Assembly (NCBI GenBank): GCA_022578605.1
Contig: MU394183.1
Coordinates: 1 to 27,572 of the forward strand
Length of the DNA stretch: 27,572 nucleotides
Direction: 5' to 3'
Origin: Camillea tinctor
Taxonomy: Eukaryota > Ascomycota > Sordariomycetes > Xylariales > Xylariaceae
Positions 1 to 11,124 of the stretch are shown in pieces. A model generated the notes under the pieces. That model did no database searches. It saw nothing but the letters and a program-made list of their open reading frames with translations, and was not told where the DNA came from. Positions within the stretch are counted from its first letter, which is position 1; every line of letters begins with the position of its first letter. A program made the position numbers and the translations under genes.

Positions 1-3000
1 TAAATATTTTAAAAAAGCTTTAAATTTTTATATATAGCTTTTTTTTAAGTTTTATTAAATACTTTTTTATAACGCTTTTTATTTTTTTTAATTTATAAAA
101 TAAACTAAAAATAGCTTAAGTTAAAATTTTTTTTTAAGTTATATTTAATAGTTTTATTAATTATATAAAAGTAACTTTTTTTTAATTTTATCTTAAAAAA
201 GCTAATAAAATTTTTAGTATTTTTTAAATATTAATATAATAAAGTTATTTATTTTAATTACTTAAATTAAATATATAATTAGCATTTAATTAATACTTAT
301 TTAAAATTATCTTTTTTAAGTTAAAATACTAACTATTTAATTAATGCTTAAATTTATACATTAAAGCTAATTTATATTAAATATTATATTATGTTTTGCA
401 ATTTTTATTATATTAAATATAATAAATTTTTTATAGTTTTTAATTTTTATTATTAAAAGTTCCGTTTTTTTTATAATTTAACCTTTATTATATGTTAATA
501 TACTTTCGTTTACCGTTTATAAAAAATAAAAGTAAAGTTTATACCTTTAAAAAACCTAATTTTTATTAAAAATGCATAAAAATATATAACTATATTTTAC
601 TTTTAAATTTATTAAAGCTTAATAAATATGCTTTTACTATTATATTTTTATTAAAATAATTTTTCTTTTTTTTATTATAGTTATATATAAAAACTTTTAC
701 GTTAAGGTCCGTTGCTGCCTTAATAGCAAAAACTACTTATATTTTTTATTAGTTAGTACTTTTATGTTTTAAAAAAAGTCTTTTTTTTTTTTTCCTAAAC
801 TTGCACTTTTTAATTAAAATGCATAAAATAATCAGTTTTTATATATTTTAACTAGTTATTTTATTTATAAAAGCTTACTAATTAACTTATTATAGCATAT
901 ATTATATATTTTTTTTTAAATATAACTAATATATATTGCTTTTAAAGTAAATTTTTTTTTTAATTAACCTTAAGTTTAATTAAATTATAAATAATATTAA
1001 TATATTAGCAAAATATTTATAAATTATATACTTTAAAAATATTAAAATTTCCTTAATAATTAATATACTACTTTAAAAAGTAGTACTTTTTTTTTATTAA
1101 TTTTTTTAAAATTTGTTTATAACTGTATTAAAAATACTTTTTTTTGCTTTTAATTTTTAATTGCTTAATTATTAACGTTTTATATAAATCTTATTTATAT
1201 TTATATCGTTTTTTTAACTACTAAAAGCATAAAAAATAATTTTAATTAAACTATTTAAAGTTTTTTAAATATATTTTTATATTTTTTAAAGCGCTTTTTT
1301 TTTTTAAAATAAGGTATATTTTGCATTTTTTAACAAAGTTATAACATTTATAGCTTTATTTTTTTGCATACTTACTTTTATTAGTTTTATAGTAATAACT
1401 ATATAAATATTTAAGCTATTTTTCTAATAAGTTATATATATATTTATTATTTAAAAGTTTTTAATAAAAATATAGCTTAAAGCTTTTTTATTAATTTTTT
1501 CTTTCTTTTTATTTAAGCATTTTTTATAATGTTTTTATATAAGCAAGTACTTTTTATATTAAGCTTACTTATTTATTATAAACTTTTTTTATTTTTAAAT
1601 AATAAATGCATTTTTTTTAAAACAATCTTTTTACTTAAAGTTATAATGTTTTTTTTTTTTTTAAGTTTAAAATCCATCTTTTTTTTATTACTTATTTTGC
1701 TATTTTTTCTTTTAATAGCTTTTTTTATTTTTTATAATAGTTTTAATTATTTTTTATAATTAAGTCTTTATTATTTAAGTCTTTTTTTAAGCATTACAAC
1801 GTGGTTTTAGCTTAATTATATGCTATACATACTACTTTTTTACATTAATTTACGTTTAATACATTATATTCTCGTTTTTAACTAATTTTATTTAAAACAT
1901 ATTTTATGCTAAATAAAAAAACTAATCTTTTTATTTTTATTAAAATTATTTATTTTTTTAATAATAAACTTAAAAAACTTATTATAAAAAAATAATTTAA
2001 TATTAATTAAAAATAAAATTTAATACTTCTTTTAAAGCATAAATATTTTTATTTAAAAGCTTTTAAAAAATAAATCGTGCTTAAGTAGTATACATAAACG
2101 TGTTAAAATAAATAATAAATATAACAATTTTTAATATTTTTTTTATTTTTTACTTCGTTAATAATAACTATAAACATTTAATTTACTTTTTTTTTTTTAA
2201 CTTATTTAATAATTACTTTTAAAGCTTACTTTTATAGTTATTATAATTTTCCATTTTTAAGCTTAACGTTATTACTATAATATTTAAACTTAAAGTAACT
2301 TTTTTTTTTACATTTAAAACATTTTATTTAAAACTTATTTTTTTTTTTAATTATTTTTTTTTACAATATTTAATTTAATAAAGTTAAATTTAATACTTTT
2401 ACTTTTATACTTTTTAACTTTTTTATTTTTATTAAATTTAAAAAAAATCTTTTTTTTCTTAAAGTTAACTTTTTTTTTTTTTAAAAATTGTTTAAAGTTT
2501 TCATTATTAATTAATATAATTAAAATAACATACTTTTTAAACTTGCTTAACTTCTTTTTTTTATATAAGTTTATTTTATACAATTTATTTTTTACATAAT
2601 CTTTTAACTTTTAATAAAAAAAATAATAAAAACTTTTAATTAAAAGTTAAAATTATATAGCTAACTTTTTAAACTTTACTGCATACTTAAAAACCTACTT
2701 ATTTTACTTAAACTTATATAATTTTGCTTTAAATTATTATTTAAAAATAAAATTATTAAATATATTTTAAATAACTTGCTTAAAGTTAAAATATTTCTTA
2801 AAAATCTCCTTTGTTATATTTTTAACGTTATTGCTATTATTTAACTTATTTTTAAAAATTAATTAAAACTAATTAAAAATAATCTTTATAAATAATTAAA
2901 ATATAGTTAAAACTTTTTAATAATTAATTATAATTAACTTATAATAAAAAAATAAATAAACTTTAATTTAAGTAAAAAAGTTTTTAAAGTTTTTTTTTTA

Positions 3001-3600
3001 TTATACTTATTAAAAGCAATTAGCTTAAAGCTTTTAATTTTTAACATTAATAACATTATTTTTATATTAAAATCGTTTTTAAAGTTATTATTTAAGTTAT
3101 TTTAACTTTTAACTTCTTTTTTTTTGCTTTTTAAGTATTTATTAAAAGCGTTTTTTTATTTAATCTTAAATTATTTTTTAATTTACTTTATTTTAAGTTT
3201 TTTTAACTTTAAAGTTTTTTATTTTTACTTTTATAATAATCTTATTAATTAAGCATTTAATAATTTTTATTTTTCTTTTTAAAATTATAAACGCGTTTAT
3301 AAAAAAAACATATTATTTTAAAACTATTTGTTTTTAAATCTTTTTAAACCAATGTTAATTATTATTTAAAAAGCTATTAAAGTATAATAAACTTTTTTTA
3401 AAACAAGTAAGTTACGTATTAATTTTAACTTTATAAAATAATAAAGCAAGGTTAATTTAATATTTTACGTTATATTCATTAAAAAAATTTATAAAACTTT
3501 CGCTATAATTTTAAAAAGTAAATAAAGCTTTAAATTAATAGTTAAAAAATAAGTAACTATAAAAAAATTATAGCTAACTTATATATACCTTTTTGCGTAG
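1..3600. repeat. AT-rich, RIP-like block without genes
   Basis: This 3.6 kb stretch is almost entirely A and T, with long homopolymer runs and only isolated G or C bases, and it changes sharply to normal composition after about 3660. Stops are dense in all frames and the few open stretches encode only Phe/Leu/Lys/Asn-rich low-complexity sequence. This is what transposon sequence looks like after heavy RIP in ascomycetes, but no transposon domain can be read any more, so the RIP origin is inferred from composition and subtelomeric position. A small less-degraded island lies near 705-725. Confidence 0.8.
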
Positions 3601-3664
3601 TCGGCGTAAAGGCGTAATACGTAACTTTAAAAAACGTTAGTTACGCTAGTTACGTTAGCAACGG
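3596..3664. repeat. ACGTTA/TTACG-rich edge of AT block
   Basis: At the right border of the AT-rich block the sequence is crowded with short TAACG, TTACG and ACGTAAC words, including tandem TAGTTACG-like units. A similar cluster lies near 15055-15125, at the right border of the second AT-rich block. These may be degraded terminal sequences of the elements that formed the blocks. No matching second terminus or target duplication could be fixed. Confidence 0.3.
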
Positions 3665-3923
3665 TTACATTCTTGTACTAGGAATGATTAGTGCCAACTG
3701 CATGTTAAAATAACAGTTGTTCCGTTTCCGGCAACTCCACTTTGAAATGGTGGGTCGTAACATCCTCCAAGTAGCAATGAAGGGAAGAAAATGGAACCTT
3801 GCGGGCTCATGGTCCTCGAGGCTTGGTGAGCTTTGCTTCCTAGTGTAGATCCTATAAAACCCACCCCTCTCCCATCCCTTTTGGCTCGCAAGCTGGGTGT
3901 CCCGTTCGAATTTTCCCCCCTTT

Positions 3924-5425
3924 TCACTTTGCAATATCTTGAGACGAAAGTGCTGCGACCGCCATCGCTGTAGTCACCCTGCAATTGCCAATCTTCATCC
4001 CTGACCCATACTGATATATCCAACCACTTTCCCAGCTCCCATCCTCACTTGTAAGTTCAGCAAAGCGCGGCGATCATTGTCACATGCAATTCCCATGTGG
4101 GCGCACGTGATGATGCGCATAGCCAAATCCGATGCGCTGCCACCTAAGCCGAGGCGTTCACGCACTCGCGACTTCAACAGCGGACCTAGCGTCGTCTGGA
4201 GATGAGAATCGCTCGACGACCGTAGCAGGCGTCCAATGAATCCCAGACAGCAGTCTGAAGAGGGATAATAACGGGTTCCCTACATATAGGAACGGGTTAA
4301 GAGCATTGAGTGCACCAGCTTGAGAGGGTACTCTCAAACTCGTGGCCGCGATTATGGAAGTAAAAGCAAGCGAGGATGTTCGCGCTGACAACAGGATCAC
4401 TCCGAGCTCTATTACGGTCAAAATACGTCTATCCTGATGTTTAGTGAGAGTATATTGGTTACTGTTATTCTGACCGCGCCAGCGACCTGATGGCTTACCT
4501 GGAAAGTCCCGTTTTCCTTGATATATTTGGCCATCGTGTCGAGAACGGACATGACAGTTTCGGTTGATGAGGGTCGAAGAACTTTGAGAGCGAGCGATGT
4601 AGTGTCAAGATCATCAGGGAAAAAGCCCCCGGGGACGAGTGCTGTTTGGCCTGGCAACATGTCTTTATCAATCGCTCGGTTCCCCAACATGCAATGATGC
4701 GTAGAAAAGTTTCTCACTAGTGAAGAAATTCCAAGTTTTTCTAGAACCCCAACTGAGATCGACGAGGGTTCTAGCAGCATGATGTTAGTCGCCAATTTTT
4801 CACGGTGTTCATTTGCACGGTTCGAGGACTGGTGACTTACTGATCCTGCAATGAATCTACAATCAGCAATTTCGCGAAATTGTCCGCGAAGGTTACTCCG
4901 CTTTCCGTGACCGAGTCACACTGCTTCGCATTCTGGAACAGATATCTCCAGCCCTTGCCGGTTGGACTATCAAGCAGTTCACGCAATGTTTAGACTGTCG
5001 ATTCCCCGAAAATAAATCCCCGAATGCCTAGTGCTCGTGCCACATGCACATTCTTTTCTTTATCGTCAATGAAGACGACCTGGTTACCAGCTAAGCCAAT
5101 ATTGTCTAGAACGTGGAGGTAAAATCTCAGCTCTGGCTTTCGCATGCCTGCTGTTGCCGAGGTGAACACTCGATCAAAAAGCGGCCAGTCCATTTTTGTT
5201 GTGAGTTCCTCAAAGTCCTCTTTGCCAACATTCGACATGGCATAGACTTGAATCGCAGGATCTTTCTTCAATTCGCGAAGGAACGAAACGATGGCATGGT
5301 CGGGCTGTAGAGACTTGCGGGAAACATGTTCCACAGGGTGTAAGTACATCATCTCACGATCTCGGATGTCTCGAAGAAACCTCCTATTGGTCAAAGGCAC
5401 ACTAACAGAGGACCACTCGCAGACA
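3924..5425 (-). pseudogene. HAD-domain class II terpene cyclase (drimane type), pseudogene
   Basis: Remnant of a two-domain sesquiterpene cyclase: an N-terminal HAD-like part (SNVGKEDF, GMRKPELRFYLHVL, VVFIDDKEKNVHVA) followed by an alpha-barrel cyclase part. The latter contains a DxDTT motif (FFPDDLDTTSLALKVL, about 4595-4618), the family block TYFDRNRARSDPVV and a C-terminal EDGSWESGWIYQYGSG stretch. In AstC-like enzymes the DxDTT domain protonates and cyclises farnesyl diphosphate and the HAD part removes phosphate. Two 70-nt introns can be placed at 4771-4840 and 4429-4498. The gene is broken: the front with the nucleophile-Asp motif is missing beyond about 5425, TAA at 4990-4992 and TAG at 4280-4282 fall in frame, and the reading frame shifts between 4620 and 4722, near 4315-4330 and near 4047. 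The last codons end in TGA at 3924-3926. The family call rests on several separate motifs in the right order; product specificity cannot be told. Confidence 0.85.
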
Positions 5426-5835
5426 GTAGCCACAATCAATCACTACTGCTCAAATACTTCAGCTTGCAACTTCCGTAATCCCATGAAATTCATCCCGGAA
5501 CGATGGATGGGTGATGCCAGGTACGCTGACGACAAGAGGGACGTTCTACAGCCATTCTCCGTGGGACCACGGAATTGCCCTGGTAAGCAGTGAGTCAACC
5601 ACCCACCCCGTTTTCCTTGGTCGTGGAAAACGCAGCCGCTGACATGCCTCTGTGTAGATTTGCACTTTACAATATCAAACTAACCCTGGCGCATCTACTG
5701 TGGCGTTTTGACCTGAAATTGGGTGGCGGTACGGAGAACTGGGCAGTGGGTCAACGGATCTACAATGGCTGGATCCAACCTGGGCTACCTGTTCTGATGG
5801 AGAAGCGGCCTGACAGCACCGTGGAGGAGAGATAG
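5420..5835 (+). pseudogene. Cytochrome P450, C-terminal fragment
   Basis: Only the last ~115 residues of a P450 remain. The PERW region (NPMKFIPERW) and the heme-binding loop (QPFSVGPRNCPGKQ, canonical F-x-x-G-x-R-x-C-x-G) are clear. A 68-nt intron at 5590-5657 (donor GTGAGT, acceptor TAG) joins the loop to the L-helix exon, which reads FALYNIKLTLAHLLWRFDL and ends with TAG at 5833-5835. This ending resembles isotrichodermin C-15 hydroxylase-like (CYP65-type) enzymes. The I-helix, K-helix and membrane anchor are absent. The fragment begins where the minus-strand HAD domain is cut off, so the two relics meet head to head. It has no start and cannot make a working enzyme. Confidence 0.85.
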
Positions 5836-6306
5836 TAGGTATTGGACAATAGTGGTCACTTTGGCGTTGGGTATCTACCTAGTACCTAGTAGGTAGGTTA
5901 ACGATAAGAATGATGCCACTAATAAGGCTGGGAAAGTTCCGTACGACAGTCGGCTGCTGCAAGATGTGCCCCTTTAGGCTTTGTTGGTGTCACAAAATGG
6001 TAACCTACATCAATTTATTATATATGTACCACCCTCCTCCCCAAACTGGCTAGGTCGTAACAAGCCTTCGATTGGCTGGCTTGGAACTACTAGGTATAAG
6101 TTACTAACGATTGAGGTTATATCGGCTGGTTTGTATATTTTTTAATTTAATATAGGTATTACTTATTTAGGTAGGTAATTAACGTTTATAATCCTTTCAT
6201 TTTATAGATTTATATATTTCATAAAAGTGTCTCAATTACCTAGGTACTAGGTAGTTCTTTGTCTTACCTAAGATTATATTCATAAATTCACTCTGACAGC
6301 TAATAG
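5836..6306. other. Intergenic, no gene seen
   Basis: No coding similarity could be read on either strand. It has repeated TAGGTAGGT and CCTAGTACCTAG words (5871-5901 and 6235-6253), common in fungal intergenic DNA, and becomes AT-rich from about 6130. Confidence 0.5.
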
Positions 6307-6312
6307 ATCTCA

Positions 6313-6507
6313 GCGGCCTACTTGTTAATATACGGGGCGTACACAGAGCTCTGGACAATACTTTCACCTGAGTTGACACCTGATAAGAGTGGCGCTTATG
6401 TCTATCCTTGGGGGAGGTTCGGCAGACTTCCCGTAGGGGTTGAGACTTCGGGGGTTGCGGCCAAGTTCGTGGAATGGTGTGGTAAACAGACAGAGACTTT
6501 CGCATAG
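6313..6507 (+). pseudogene. Short-chain dehydrogenase, C-terminal fragment
   Basis: About 64 codons open on the plus strand and ending in TAG at 6505-6507 read as the end of a fungal short-chain dehydrogenase/reductase of the retinol-dehydrogenase-like group. The diagnostic stretch is GAYTELW, then SPELTPDKSGAYVYPWGR, then KFVEWCGKQ. In that family this segment lies after the catalytic YxxxK and covers the variable C-terminal substrate region. Two stops (TAA TAG, about 6301-6306) lie immediately upstream in frame. The Rossmann fold and active site are missing, so this is a relic. The match is to a short but distinctive C-terminal signature, so the family call is fairly firm and the substrate unknown. 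Confidence 0.65.
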
Positions 6508-7242
6508 ACTCAATCTCCTAAAGCTATCTCAGGGCGCCTATGGTTAAGCACCACCGCCCATGCCGGGTGGGTGCCTTTATATTGATATCCTCAACCACAC
6601 ATATATAGGTTAGTAAGGAATCCTTAGCCGGGAACTATAAAAGCCCTTTATATACTGCACTGCTTTAAAGTTTTAGTATAAAGGCCAAATTTGTTGCGCG
6701 CGTTGCTTTTTAGAAACCAATACATTCCCTTCGCCTTACACGTCTTGAGTTTATATATGTATCTTCAAAGATGATGGTTGAAGCTTGGGGGTCATAAACC
6801 TGGGGACTGTGCCCCTAGTCGCTCACAGCCTCGTATTGCTAGCGTTGGGTTACCGTTCCCTCTATCCCTCGAATAATACATAAGTAGGTAGCTCATCTTA
6901 GCCAGTCCGACAATAACCAAGAAACTAAATCGTTATCATTAATTTTATTAGATAAATAAACCTTTTAACAGTGAACGTTTTAAGCTGCACTGTCACACGT
7001 TTCTAGAAGCCCACCCTTAATGTAGTATAATAGCCCACTTTTTACTCCTGGGAGCTCTCGAGATCCCCGGCCCGCCACAGTCGCCTTAGCCGTTCAAGCT
7101 GCCAGGGCATTAAAAACGTCAGGCAAGTAAGTTCAAATCAGGCAAAGTTGAGTTCGAACACTATAGAATTTCGACTAGTTCGAGCTCATTACAATGAATC
7201 CTGGCTAGATTCCAGAGTCCCCGAAAAGGGGAACACCCGGTT
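6508..7242. other. Intergenic, no gene seen
   Basis: Mixed-composition DNA with no long open frame and no recognisable domain on either strand. It separates the dehydrogenase relic from the 3' end of the membrane-protein gene. It could hold degraded transposon or gene debris, but nothing could be identified. Confidence 0.5.
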
Positions 7243-8638
7243 CTAGGCTCGGAGGCGGTGTTGATACTCTTTCGAGTTGAATATTTGAAAGAGACGGAAG
7301 GTTCTTGGTTGCTTGGATGTACGTGAAGCCTCTACACTGTCGGGGTTCAAGCCTTCTTCCATGGAGCTGAGACGAATACCGCTCTCTTTGCCGCTGGATG
7401 GAGAGAGAAGGTATTGAGCTGAGCTTCGTAGTCTAGAGAAGGAGAGATTGCGTATGGCGCACTCCTGGATGGGGCGGAGGGTGGGGAGGCACGCACTCAA
7501 CACACCAACATTAGTCTCAACGATAGTCCAGTAGAAGACCGGTGCGTAGATCCCTAAGATTTATGTCAACGTTCCATGATCTGGCTACTGGTGAATATTT
7601 GATTTTAAACAACGTACAGGTGGTGTCAGATTCAGGAGAATCATCGAGGACGGAGTAGACTTGAGTCAAAAAGTGGATTCGAATGATGCCGACGATACTG
7701 ACTAAACCACCAAGGAGGAAGATGCACATAATCAAGATCTTCCGTGTAAAGGGCATCTGTAGCTGCCAAGTTTTGTAGATTGGTAGGAAGAGGACCAGAA
7801 CTAGCGCATGAGTGAGTATTCGTTCGACGGAGACGCAGCATGGTGCCTTCGGTACACATACAATCTGTGGCGACATCTGTTGCTAAGGCAGAGGTGAAAA
7901 GTGCCTTCTGGTTGACGCAAGTGAACTCGAGGTCGAAGTCCCATTGAGAGGCAATCGGCGTACACGAGACTAGGATACCAGTTGAGTATGTGACATAATT
8001 TCGAAGGAAACGACATACACATGAGTGCAAATGTAAACGTTATTGTCCAGGCGATTATAAGCCCAATAAGTATCCAGGCTATTGTCTTGAACCTTGGACT
8101 TGTGAAAATACGTTTATACATTAAAAGGACACTGATCTTGGTCATTCCTACCGCCGGCCACGTTAGTAACTCAAGTGCATACGTTGTCTGCGTTTTTACA
8201 ATTAGTTGTCATGGAATAACCATGTCTCGTATATAGAGGTGCTTACCTTGCCGAAGATGACGATGGCTCCAGGATCGAGAGGATTTCCGTCATTGTCGTA
8301 TTGTGCATGAGTTCCAAGCCCGCCGCGTTGGGTCACTGATAGGTTACAAATTGTCAGAGTGCTGGTAGACTGACAGTATCATATTTTGTCTCACTAATAA
8401 TAATATCTATCGTGACAGCAATCCCGAGGATCTAGAAATCCTCATATGTTAGAAAGAAAAACAACTTGCTTTAGATGGCAGGGAATCGTACCAGGGCTAC
8501 GAAAATGGTCCAGTCATCTGATTCCAACTTCTGGCCCTTGATTCTGCGAGCCTGAAATCGAAGCAAGACGGCTAAAATAGCAATAATGGAGAAGGTAATG
8601 CCTAAGCCCCATATTGTCGGTTGTTGACTTTGAACCAT
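7243..8638 (-). CDS. Fungal rhodopsin-domain integral membrane protein
   Basis: Seven exons join in phase into 347 residues: 8638-8492, 8431-8395, 8335-8247, 8187-8019, 7969-7862, 7800-7618 and 7553-7243. The six introns are 49-64 nt with GT/AG ends. The start ATG at 8638-8636 is followed by a first membrane helix (residues ~10-27), then RFQARRIKGQKLESDDW, the family's Arg-rich/DDW signature. Next come TKISVLLMYKRIF (~107-119), a helix with IAWTITFTFALM, the SCTPIASQWDF loop, VNQKALFTSALATDVATD, and GIIRIHFLTQVYS. A long hydrophilic C-tail follows. This is the Fung_rhodopsin (PF20684) architecture, found in many fungal membrane proteins and in metabolite-cluster proteins such as SAT4. It is not a retinal-binding opsin on present evidence and its role is unknown. 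It is divergent from the P450 at 9319 with a 680-bp shared promoter. No lesion seen. Confidence 0.88.
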
Positions 8639-8767
8639 GTTGGCCCACGTAAAGGGGGATGCAAGGGACTCTTCGCGTTATAAGTTAAATTGTGTCCCGG
8701 AGATTTATGCCGTGGCACAAGTATTTAAAGAGCAACGCTATTTGCGCAAGGGAGACGGCCTATTTAT

Positions 8768-8782
8768 GTAGTATACATTCAT
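8768..8782 (+). repeat. 15-bp direct repeat, copy 1
   Basis: The sequence GTAGTATACATTCAT recurs exactly at 8940-8954 inside the divergent promoter, 172 bp away. It may be a regulator site or the footprint of an old insertion. Confidence 0.6.
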
Positions 8783-8939
8783 GTGTACTATATAGTGTTG
8801 AGACGAGGCTATGAGGTTGATTAATTAGGTGAACATTCATTTCTAGATGATGGGAGGGCCGGTCCCTTATATACATGTAGCTGCGGATACACCTTGTACC
8901 TGTACCTCGACAGATACCACTCATTACCTACATATTTCA

Positions 8940-8954
8940 GTAGTATACATTCAT
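8940..8954 (+). repeat. 15-bp direct repeat, copy 2
   Basis: Second exact copy of GTAGTATACATTCAT, about 365 bp upstream of the P450 start codon and 300 bp upstream of the membrane-protein start codon. Confidence 0.6.
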
Positions 8955-9318
8955 ATATCAGAGCGACAGCTCAGGGTGGCCCCCAACGTTTACGTAGAGA
9001 GTACCTACAGAATGGTTCATGTACCCAAGGCCACCAAAAGCTATTGTGAATTACGTATAAAACTTAATCTACAGTAGTAAAGACCCTGTGGACATGCATA
9101 ACTGGGACACTCACCATCCACCAGCCAGGACCGTTATTTGATATTTGACGATATTGAACAAGATACGGTACATACTGGTTTCTCGCTTACGCACCTCACG
9201 TGATAGATTTGTGATTGTCTTCTGCGTCGCTTTATCCTCAATTGAAGTTGCAGACAAGCTTTCTTCACGATCCACCAAATAGGCCCATACTGTTGTTAAG
9301 CTTCCGTTTACCGACAGC

Positions 9319-11124
9319 ATGTTGCTTGAGACTATTATTATCGTAGGAGTGACGTGGGTAATCACAAAAATCGTCGACAACATTTCTCAGCCTAAGACTG
9401 GCTTGCCGAGGGCTGGTACAGATCCAGGCCCTTTGGGCCTTCGCACATGGTGGGCTCGATGGAAATGGTTCAAACACGGACATGAAGAGGTGATACGGAT
9501 ATATGAACAGGTATGACAATGTGCAGGGCAATGTGAGGGTTGAAGCCAGCAGGGTACTCTAATGATACCGTTCTAACGACTAATATAAATAGTCCAAAAA
9601 CACCAATTATGTGATCCAAACGTTGATGGGCGATACCGTCGTTCTCGCTCCTAGCTTCCTCAATGAACTCAATATGCTTCCCGAGTCTAAGCTAAGCTCG
9701 ACTGCGGCCTTAGTGGACAGCGTAATGGGCCAATACAACGGTGTGGATCTTCTGTTACGAGACCATTTGACCTCCGATATCTGCAGGGGCCCTTTCACGA
9801 GAAACATAGGTAAGATCGTCAAGAAAGCGATGCGAAGGCTGTTCTGAAAGCTGATTTAATAGCAACATTTCTCCCGCAAATGGCTGAAGAGCTTCATGCG
9901 GTCATGCTGGAACACCTTAGCCAGAGTACAATTGAGAGTAAGTTCCATGATACAGTCTATCTTGAGCATCGACATGACGTCGAATGACTGACTCTATAAA
10001 TCGCACATTAGGTCCAGTAGCCTACGAACTCTTGTTCTCTTTTATTCACCGCATTTCGTCCTTGGTCTTTGTCGGCAAGTCATACTGCTACAATCCAGTA
10101 TGGACGAATGCTGTGACAGCCTTGCCTATCGATGTCGAAATCACCAAGTTCCTCTTGCTACCATTCCCAGCTTTCCTTCGACGCTTCTTGGCACCCTTGA
10201 TCCCACAACGGAATCGTATCTTCCACCAGCAGGCTGCGGTGCGCAACCTTCTTTTCCCCTCATCGGAAAAGATTGCGGCTAAAGAAGAGCCCAGTGTGAT
10301 GAAACTACTTATCGAAAGTGGGAAGGATACAAATCCTGACAGTATAACCGCCAGACTTCTGCTCTTGACAGCGGCTGCAGTAAGTCTGCGTCGTCAAGGA
10401 CAAGTAAGATCCATGGCTAACCACGCGACATACTTAGCTTCATACATCATCCATGGCAATAACACACGCAATCTTCGATCTCTGCTCCATGCCGGAATAC
10501 TTCGAGCCTTTACGGTCTGAAGCGCAGACAGCGCTGGCTCAAGACAATGGAAGATGGCGATTCTCGACCATCAAGAGACTTCGGCGGCTGGATAGTTTCC
10601 TGAAGGAATCCCAGCGTGTGAACCAATCCACATTTCGTAAGCAACGCGCTGCGCCTACGTTTGGAATGTACTGTTCGTTGACTGACTATCTAGTCGGTTT
10701 CGATCGCAAGGTCATGTCTACCATCGAGCTGTCCGACACTAAGACTGTCCTCCCACGTGGAGCCTCGATTGCCATCGCTGGAGGGCCCATGTCACGCGAC
10801 TCAACATTCTACAACGATGCTCAGCGCTTCGACGGCCTGCGCTTTTATCGCCCGGATGAGGGTGACCTAGGCTCTACGAACACACAATATGACTATACGG
10901 GTATTGAGCCGGGCAATCTTTCATGGGGCAATGGTAGGTTTACCTGCCCGGGGAGATGGTACGCAGCCGCCATGATTAAGCTAATTTTGGCGAACTTACT
11001 GCTCGACTATGATATTTCGTTTCCTCCTGGCCAGACAGAACGGCCGGTGAACGTGAAGTATGATACTGAGGTGCACTGTGATTTCAAACAGAAGATTGTT
11101 TTAAAGAAAAGGCGTGAGTCTTGA
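9319..11124 (+). CDS. Cytochrome P450 monooxygenase (ent-kaurene oxidase-like)
   Basis: Six exons join in phase into 493 residues: 9319-9510, 9593-9809, 9863-9937, 10012-10379, 10438-10636 and 10694-11124. The introns are 82, 53, 74, 58 and 57 nt. The last is a multiple of three without stops, so an unspliced reading also looks open there, but the spliced reading restores the family's FLGF-RKV junction. Features are an N-terminal anchor (MLLETIIIVGVTWVI), an I-helix region ending AALHTSS, the K-helix ESQR (341-344), RFDGLRF, and the heme loop LSWGNGRFTCPGRW with the ligand at Cys435. Position -7 is Trp, where Phe is usual. The G-x-G-R-x-x-C-P-G-R layout and the I-helix His-Thr are typical of ER-bound fungal ent-kaurene oxidase-like P450s that act on terpenoid and other polycyclic substrates. 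It shares a promoter region with the membrane protein at 7243-8638. Substrate unknown; the open frame looks functional. Confidence 0.9.

Larger units (their letters stand above)
8639..9318. promoter_or_regulatory. Shared divergent promoter region
   Basis: This 680-bp gap lies between the start codons of the divergent membrane-protein and P450 genes, so it must hold both promoters. It contains two exact 15-bp copies of GTAGTATACATTCAT (8768-8782 and 8940-8954), each including the palindrome GTATAC. No convincing TATA box could be assigned to either gene. Confidence 0.5.

Noticed and set aside
1529..2583. Open frames of 76 and 78 codons in the AT-rich block (1529-1759 plus, 2347-2583 minus)
   Set aside because: They are Phe/Leu- or Lys/Asn-rich low-complexity translations expected from pure A/T sequence and resemble no protein family.
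3665..4023. Minus-strand frames downstream of or overlapping the cyclase C-terminus (3665-3934, 3688-4023)
   Set aside because: They are out of frame with the readable cyclase end (stop at 3924-3926) and show no family motif.
5113..5310. Plus-strand frames opposite the HAD domain, including the front of the frame starting at 5291
   Set aside because: Shadows of the minus-strand HAD sequence. P450 similarity on the plus strand only begins at about 5420.
8847..9077. 76-codon plus-strand frame in the divergent promoter
   Set aside because: No recognisable family; it overlaps the 15-bp repeat copy and is bounded by promoter sequence.
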